DNA of 25,038 bases from a virus: IMG/VR virus record IMGVR_UViG_3300047564_002836, positions 1 to 25,038 of that record. One strand, written 5' to 3'. The number at the start of each line of letters is the position of its first letter. The stretch's first letter is position 1. The notes under the pieces are model-generated. The model was not told the origin of the DNA. It saw only the letters and a list, made by a program, of their open reading frames with translations, and searched no databases. Made by a program: the position numbers and the translations under genes. Shown here one piece after another: positions 15,200-24,100 of this stretch.

Positions 15200-18100
15200 A
15201 TGAGTATAGGTAAAAGTCCTAATGGTTTAAATCAGATTTCCGCTAGCAAGATTGAATTATTTGTTAGCGGAAGTTCTGTTGTAGGGTTTACATCCGAAAG
15301 TGTAAACATAGTTGGTAAGGTATCTGCATCAGCAGTTCAAACATATGAAATTGGAACTCCACAATCCCAAACTTTGGATATTAAATCCAATACTAAAATT
15401 ACAGGTTCTCTAAATGTATCTTCATCTCTAAATGCAGCAACTGCATTTATAAGTGGAACGGTATCCGCTTCATTTTTTAAAGGAGATGGTTCTCAAATAT
15501 TTAACATTCCAGCTTCAGCAATTGGTGATATTGATAGATTAAAATCGGGTTCAGTAGAAGCTGTTCTTTCACCAAATAAAGGTTTAGAAGTTAAAACCGG
15601 TGTAACTGTAAAAGATTTCTTAATTGTAACGGGTTCATCTCAACTCAAAGGTAATGTAAGAGCTGAAGATGGAGTTGCTGTAACTGGAAGTTTGGGAGTT
15701 TCTGGAAACGCTAATATTGTTGGTAATCTAAATGTAGGTGGAAAGATTACTGCAACTGAAATTCACACAACTTACATTTCATCATCGGTATTATTTTCAT
15801 CTGGTTCAAACAAATTAGGTGATAATGTATTAGATATTCAACAAATTACTGGTTCTTTAAGAATTAGTGGTAGTGTATTTGTTGATGGAAACACAATTCC
15901 AACGGATGAAACTACAAATGAAGTATTGGTAATTAACCAAACTACAGGTAGAATTAGTAGAAGATTTGCAGCTGCAACTTCTGGTACATCTGGTACATCG
16001 GGTAGTAGTGGTTCTTCTGGTTCAAGCGGAAGTTCTGGTAGTGGTGGTACAAGCGGTAGTGGTGGAACATCTGGTTCAGGTGGTACAAGCGGAACATCTG
16101 GTTCTGGTGGTACATCTGGTAGTGGAGGTACTTCTGGCTCAAGCGGTAGTAGTGGTACTTCTGGTAGTGGGGGTTCTTCTGGTACTTCTGGTAGTGGAGG
16201 TTCAAGCGGAACAAGCGGAAGTGGTGGTTCATCTGGTACAACGGGTACTGGTGGTACTTCTGGTAGTGGTGGAACCTCTGGTTCGGGTGGTTCATCTGGA
16301 ACAACTGGTTCAGCAGGTACGAGCGGAAGTGGTGGAACTTCAGGTAGTGGTGGTACAAGTGGAACTGGTGGTTCTGCTGGTACAAGCGGTAGTGGTGGAA
16401 CCTCTGGTTCTACTGGAACCGCTGGTTCATCTGGTAGTGGTGGAACATCTGGAACTGGTGGTACAAGCGGAAGTGGTGGAACCTCTGGTAGTGGCGGTAC
16501 ATCTGGTATAACTGGTGCTGGTGGTACTGCTGGTACAAGCGGTAGTGGGGGTACGAGCGGAACTTCTGGTTCGGGTGGTACTTCTGGAACCTCTGGTTCG
16601 GGTGGTACTTCGGGTGTAAGTGGAGCTGGTGGTTCGGTTGGTACATCTGGTACTTCAGGTAGTGGTGGTACAAGCGGAACATCTGGTTCTGGTGGTACAT
16701 CTGGTAGTGGTGGTACATCTGGTAGTGGTGGTACTTCGGGTACATCATCAACCGCAGGTACGGGTGGTACGGCTGGTACTTCGGGTAGTGGTGGTACAAG
16801 CGGAACTTCTGGTTCAGGTGGTACTTCTGGTACAAATGGAACCGCTGGTAGTGGAGGTACGACTGGTTCTGCTGGTACATCTGGTAGTGGTGGTACGACT
16901 GGTTCTGCTGGTACATCTGGTAGTGGCGGTACTTCAGCAACCGCAGGTAGTGGTGGTACTTCGGGAACTGGAGGAACCTCCGGAACTGGTGGTTCTTCGG
17001 GTACAAGAGGAACCGCTGGTAGTGGTGGTACAAGTGGAACTGGTGGTACATCGGGCACTGGGGGGACATCTGGTAGTGGGGGTTCTTCGGGTACAGCAGG
17101 AACCGCTGGTAGTGGTGGTACTTCGGGTACATCTGGTAGTGGAGGAACTTCAGGTACTTCTGGTAGTGGTGGTACATCGGGTAGTGGTGGTACATCTGGT
17201 ACATCTGGTTTATTATCTCTTACTGGAACAACCGATAATGGTGTAATTACTCTTAATGGAACTGCTCCAAACGCAACTGTTGAGCAAAATCTTACTTTCA
17301 ATGGAACTTTATTGACAGTAACTGGTAATGCAACCATTACTGGTGATTTGACCGTAAGTGGAACTACAACATATATTAATACAACAACTCTTAATATTGG
17401 TGATAACATCATCACCCTAAATGCGGATGTAACTGGAACACCATCTCAAAATGCTGGTATTGAAATTGAAAGAGGAACTTCCGCAAATGTTTCATTCTAT
17501 TGGAATGAATCAACCGATAGATGGTATGCGGATAACACATTGGAAGTAAATGGTAATGTAATTTTAAGTGGTACAATTGATACGGGTCAAGGTGCTACTG
17601 AAGTTTACCTAATGAACCAAAACATTAGAACCACAGACAATGTTCAATTTAGTACTGTTAATGCATCAAACTTTAGAGATGGAACTGGTACATATAATGT
17701 AAACTTAGGTAGTGGTGGTTCGGAAGGTAGAGGTTTAGTTGCGGGTTATAGTGGTGGCTCATATGGTGGTATTGGTTACAACATCAGACATACTGGAACT
17801 GGTGCAACTTATACATCACCATTGGGAGATACTGCAACATATTTGTTATTTAATCAAGGATTTACTTTTTACAATGATGGTGGTACAACCGCTGGTAGAA
17901 CCACATCTCTTACTCAAATAGGTAGATTAGATAATGTAGGTACGTTTACAATTCCTGGTAATTTAGTAGCAGCTCAAGTTAATACTGGACAAGGTTTGAC
18001 AGAGGTTTATTTAATGGACCAAAATGTTCGTACAACTGATGGTGTAACCTTCGCAACAGTAAACACTGGGCAGGGTGCTAATGAGTTGTACGCTATGAAC

Positions 18101-21100
18101 CAAAATGTTAGAACTACCGATAATGTAACATTTGCTAATATAACAGGTAACAACTTTATATTACCACAAAATCCAGTTGGAACAACTTATGGTAATGGTG
18201 TATCAACTACACCATCATATATGATTTCTCAAACTGTTGGTGATAACGATGGTTGGAGATTGTATGGTGAAACATCTACAACTAATGCCGTTAGAATGGT
18301 ATTTGAATTGGTTGATGATATTGAAACTGCATTTACGGACCAATGGGTATTCAGAAATAAACAAACATATTCATCTTATACGGCTAGAAACGAATTCCAA
18401 ATTTCTGGTGATGGTGATGCGCAGGCTCGTTCATCAATGAGAGCACCAATTTTCTATGATTCAGCGGATACAAACTATTATATTGATGCTAACTCAAATT
18501 CAAGATTAGTAAATCTTGGTTTGGGTGGTGTAACTCCTGATTTGAGATTAAGTGTGAGTGGTGATATCCATATGAGTGGATACATCTATCAAGGTGGAAC
18601 TGCTGGTGTTGTTAATAGTTGGGGTTCAAGAACTTTGGTAAGTAGTGGTAACTATGTATCAAATGCTCGTTCTTTCCGATTTGATAACGTAGGATATGGT
18701 TCAACTTGGGCATTAGATATAAACTCTAGCGGAAATGTTATAGCTAGTGTTGATATGAGAGCTCCAATCTTTTATGACCAAAACAATACTGGATATTATT
18801 TAGACCCAAATGGTACATCAAATCTAGTTAATGCTGACTTTAACGGTACTGTAACTTTAAGAAGTGGTAATGAATTAAGATTTTATACATCTGCAGGAAG
18901 TTTAAGAGGATATATACAGGCAACTGATACGGATGATAATCACTTAATAATTGCAACCTCTGGTGGTGAAGATATTGTATTTAAAGATGGTGGAGTTGCT
19001 GGTAGTGTTAATATGGTTATTAGAGGTAATGGTACTGTTCAGGCATATGATGACTTTAGAGCACCAATTTTCTACGATTCCGCAGATACTGGATATTATG
19101 CAAACTTAAATGGATTCTCACAACAAAGATGGCTTCGTTTATTAGGTGATTGGGCTTCAAGTGGAGTACATTCAGAAACATTAACAATCAGAGGAACATA
19201 TCCATCCATTACTTTAAGAGCAACAAATGGTTCTCAACCTGTGTGGTTATTCCACAACGATGCTGGTTCAACTTTATACTTCTACAACCAACAGGGTTCG
19301 GTAGATGGTGAATCTTGGGATTGGAGAGGATATGTAAATAATAATGGTACGGTTGGTGCAAGAACTGATATGAGAGCACCAATTTATTATGATTCTGCTG
19401 ATACTGGGTATTATGTAGACCTTAATACAACTGGAACTGCTGGTAGATTTAGAGGAGAAATTCTTATAGGTCCAAATACTTCTGGAAGGTATACTAGAAT
19501 TGGTGGAAATGGCGGTGCAACCGATGAGGCAACACTATCATCATCAAATGGAAACTTACACATTGATAGTAAAATGGGTAATGGTTTATATTTAAACCAC
19601 TATTCCAATGGAGATATCTATATGAATAATGGTGGTGGATATGCATTCTCATATACTTCATTAAGAGCGCCAATTTTCTACAACTATTCTGATACAGCAT
19701 ATTATTTAGATGCGGATTCATATTCACGTCTTAATAGAATAGTATTAAACCAAGCAAGAGTTGATTCAAGTAGATACCCAATTGGACATACCGATGTGGG
19801 TGAGGCAATATTTGAGTTTGACCCAACTTGGACAAATGACCAACTTCAAGCATACTTTAATAGTGGTAACGTAAGTTGGGTGGCTGATTCATCTGCACCT
19901 GGTGGATATGCGATATCTATTGCTGGTGCTGTAAACGTAGGTGGTGTTTATGGTAGTGGTTTCCCATACATAGCGGTTGACCAAGACGATGTATTCTATA
20001 TGGAGGTTTGGATAAAGAGTGTATCTGGAACAAACACCCACTATATGGGTTCTATTGATTTTAACCACAACTTTAGTTCATTGGGTGGTAACCCTGGTTC
20101 ATTTGGTTATTGGGTAATGTCAAACTCAAATCCTGGCAGTAGCTGGACAAAATATAGTGGATATATTGGTGGATTTGGTAACTCAACGGGTCAATTTGAA
20201 ACTGGAACTAAATATTGGACTCCACAAGCACTATTCAACTACACTGGTGGTGGAACATCATACATTAGTGGTTGGAAGGTAATTAAAGTAAACGTACCTG
20301 GTAATAGAACATTCAGAGGTAATGTAACGGCACCTATCTACTACGATTCAAACCAAACTTACTTTGGTGATTTTGGTTCAGAAATCAGAATGCCATACGC
20401 TAATGGTGGGACAATGAGATTCAGAACCAATACCCATTGGGATTCTCAATCTGGTATTGATTTGATTGGCGGAGCTGGTGAATTCAGAATGAGTTCGGAT
20501 AGTGGTAACTTAAACCTAAGAATAGATGGTTGGATTATAGGATATGATTATGTTCAATCATTAGGGGCAGTTTATGGTACAATTTACTATGACCAAAATG
20601 ATACATCATACTACGGAGATTTTAATTCACAAAGTAGATTAAATACTTTAAGAACAGCAGGATATGTTGTAGTTGGTGGAACATTTGAAAACAATGCATA
20701 TAATTCAACTACTGGTGCACGATTAATGTTTGGTGGTGGAGATGGTGATGCTCAAAGTAATTACTATATCGGAACCAATCTTAATAACTATAATGGTAAT
20801 TACAACAAATTAGACCTTCGTTGGCACACCGGTATCCGTATGGGTGCTCAACCTTCATATGGTGGTATCCGTATTTTTAATAATGAAGATTTAGATTCTC
20901 GTATTGCATCATTTGGTGAAACAGATGCAAACGTAAGAATTGATAATATATTGTATGTATTTGGTGATGCAAGAGCACCAATTTTCTATGATTATAACGA
21001 TACAACTTATAGAGTTGACCCTAATGGTAATTCAACATTAGTAAACACATTTGCTAGTAGATACTTTACTCTTTACAATAACTTTGGTGATACGATAAAC

Positions 21101-24100
21101 AACGCACCTTGGTATGGATTAGGTGGTTCAAATATTGGCGGACCATTTGGTGGACTAATGGTTCAGGTTGCTGGGTATTATGGTTTAAGATTACGTTCAG
21201 CAAATGTTATCCTTGAATTAGATAGTCCAAACTATTCTACTAGTTGGGCATGGTTTAGTGCACCTGTTGCTGTAAACAATCAAATAAGAGCTCATTCATT
21301 CTATGATTATAACGATACTGCATATTATTTAGACCCTAACAGTACTTCGGTATTAAACTACACACGTCTTAGAAACTTATATGATTGGGAAGAGAGAAGA
21401 TATACTTCTCCTCAAGGTGGTACATACACAACTTCTACATCTTCTATAACCGGAGCAATACAAATTTTCTTACCAGCAGATAGAAGACGTTCATACACTA
21501 TGTTGAGATTAACGGTTAAAGTTTATGAATATAATACTGGTAATTCTCATACATTTAATGTTGGTGGATACAACTATGGTGATGGACAATGGTATAATGT
21601 ATTTGCAACTCAATTAACCGATGGTGGTAAAGGTCAATTACTTGTTAGATTTGGTGATAATGGAAGTAGACAGTGGATTACCATTGGTGAAGCCGGTACG
21701 GGATGGACTTACCCACAAGTTCACATCACCGATGTTCAAGTTGGATATAGTGGATTTTCTACAAACTGGGGACAGGATTGGGTAGTTGACTTTGGTAGTA
21801 TACCTGGTGGTCAAAACCAATCAAGAAGTGCATCATTAATATTGACTAGTAATAATGCTAGTAATTTTGCATTTCCAATGTATGCTACTATTTACTATGA
21901 TGCAAACAATACGGCATATTATGGTGATTTTGCATCAACATCTCGTATAAACGCCATTGTTTATGATAATTTATATTGGGCAGGTGACCAAACTTATGGT
22001 TTTATAGGTAGAAATGTATATGCTGATACTGTAAATGGTAGAGGTGGTGACCCATTGGAATTAAACTACTATGATGGTGGTGATGTTTACATCGGCCCCG
22101 GTGGTGGTAATAAAAATTTAAGAGCTAATCTTTACTATGATTATGCTGATACTGGATATTATGTAGACCCTAACTCAACTACACAACTTCATTATGTATT
22201 GGCAAATAACTGGTTTAGAGCACAAAATGATACCGGATTTTATTTCCAAACATATGGATATGGAATTTGGTCAGCTCACTCTGCTGGTAATGGGTATGGT
22301 AATGTTGCAACTTATGGAACTGGTAGAAATGGTTGGAGTGGTTATGGTATAGGTTCTCGTTGGGTATTAATGAGTACCGGTGGTGATAACATTGGTATTC
22401 ACGATAATAACCGAACTTGGATGTATTATTGGGATGGTGGATATCACCGATTCAATTATGGATACGTTCAGGCCGAAGGTTCAATGAGAGCACCTTTATT
22501 CTATGATTCAAATGATACTAACTACTATGTAGACCCGACTGGAAACTCCCGTTTATCTCATGGTAGATTTACTGGTTCTGGTGGTTACTACTCATTATTG
22601 TTAGGACCTGATACTCTTTCAACTAATGGTTCAACATCGGTTTATCCTGATTCAGACCGATATGGTTTAGTTCTAAACGCACCATACTATCCACACCTAT
22701 ATATCAACGCATATGCGGATAATGGTAACACAACACATGGTGCTGTATTATCAATGACAGGTAACTTAACTTCAGGTGGATATAGAAGATTTGTAATGGG
22801 TATTGCAAACCGAAATCCAAATGAGATGTCATTTGGTTGGCATGATAATAACTATAATCCTCACTATGGAGTTGGTATTAACTGGTCTTATCCAGCATCT
22901 GTATGGTACGATACTTCACACAACTGGTACACCAGAGGTAGTGTTTATACCTATCAAGTTTATGATAGAGATGATACATCATATTATGTAAATCCACAAG
23001 GAACATCAGTTCTTAACTACCTTTACACTCGTAGAATTGAATTCTTCTACCCTGGTGGTGATTCTGGTTTGGGAACTCAGGCATATGCAATCTATCAAGA
23101 ACAAGGTGGTTGGTCATATCCATATCCCGACCTTCGTATTGCATACCACGTTGGTATTAAGTTAGGTGCAAACTCATCATATCAAGGTATCCGATTCTAT
23201 ACGGATTATGATATGAGTGGGCAGGTTATGTCTGTAAACAATGGTTCTGACCCATTGGGTGGTGGAAACGTATATGTAAACAGTTCATTACAGGCAGGTT
23301 CATCTTTAAGAGCACCAATCTTCTACGATTCAAATGATACTGGATATTTTGCAAATCCAAATGGACGTTCTCGTTTAGTAGAGATTGATTATGGTGATGG
23401 TTCATACTACTTCAGAGGTGGTTCTTGGGGTTGGAGACACCAAACTCCAAGTGGATACATTGAATTCGGACCTGCTAACTCATCACACGCTCACATCTAT
23501 ACTGACCGTTCAAACTTCTACTACAACGTAGATGATTCTTACCTAAATGGTAGAAGAATCATTATGGAAAACCGTTGGGTTGGAAATACATACTACGGAA
23601 CAGGTGGTGATGTTTACGCAACCATTTGGTATGATGCAAACAATAGTGGATACTATTCAGACCCTGCATCAACCTCTCGTTTGAATGCAATTTCCGCAAA
23701 CAATATATACATCAACCCAGGTTATATGTTATATGGTGATCCTGGTGGATGGACTGGAGAATACTATAAAATACAATGGCATTCATCTCACCTATACGCT
23801 CAAGTATATGGTAATGGATACTTCATTATGAGGTATGGTTCTGATGGATTAGAATCCCATCAGTTCGCAAGGGATGGAAACTATTGGAACCGATATATGG
23901 GTTGGATGAGTAACTACATCAACCAAAATGTCAGAACGGATGCTGGACCTACTTTCCAAGAAGTTTATACAAATGGGTGGTTTAGAAACAACAATAACAA
24001 CCAAGGATTATACAATCAGGCAAATGGAAACCACTGGTCTTCGGATGCAACGTATTGGAAAGCGGGTAATAACAATTCTGGTGCTGGTGGTATTCAACTG

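Noticed and set aside
22803-22991. Small plus-strand frames within the second giant fibre (also 17739, 18237)
   Set aside because: They lie in a shifted frame inside a well-supported coding region with recognisable modules, and their products look like shadows of it.
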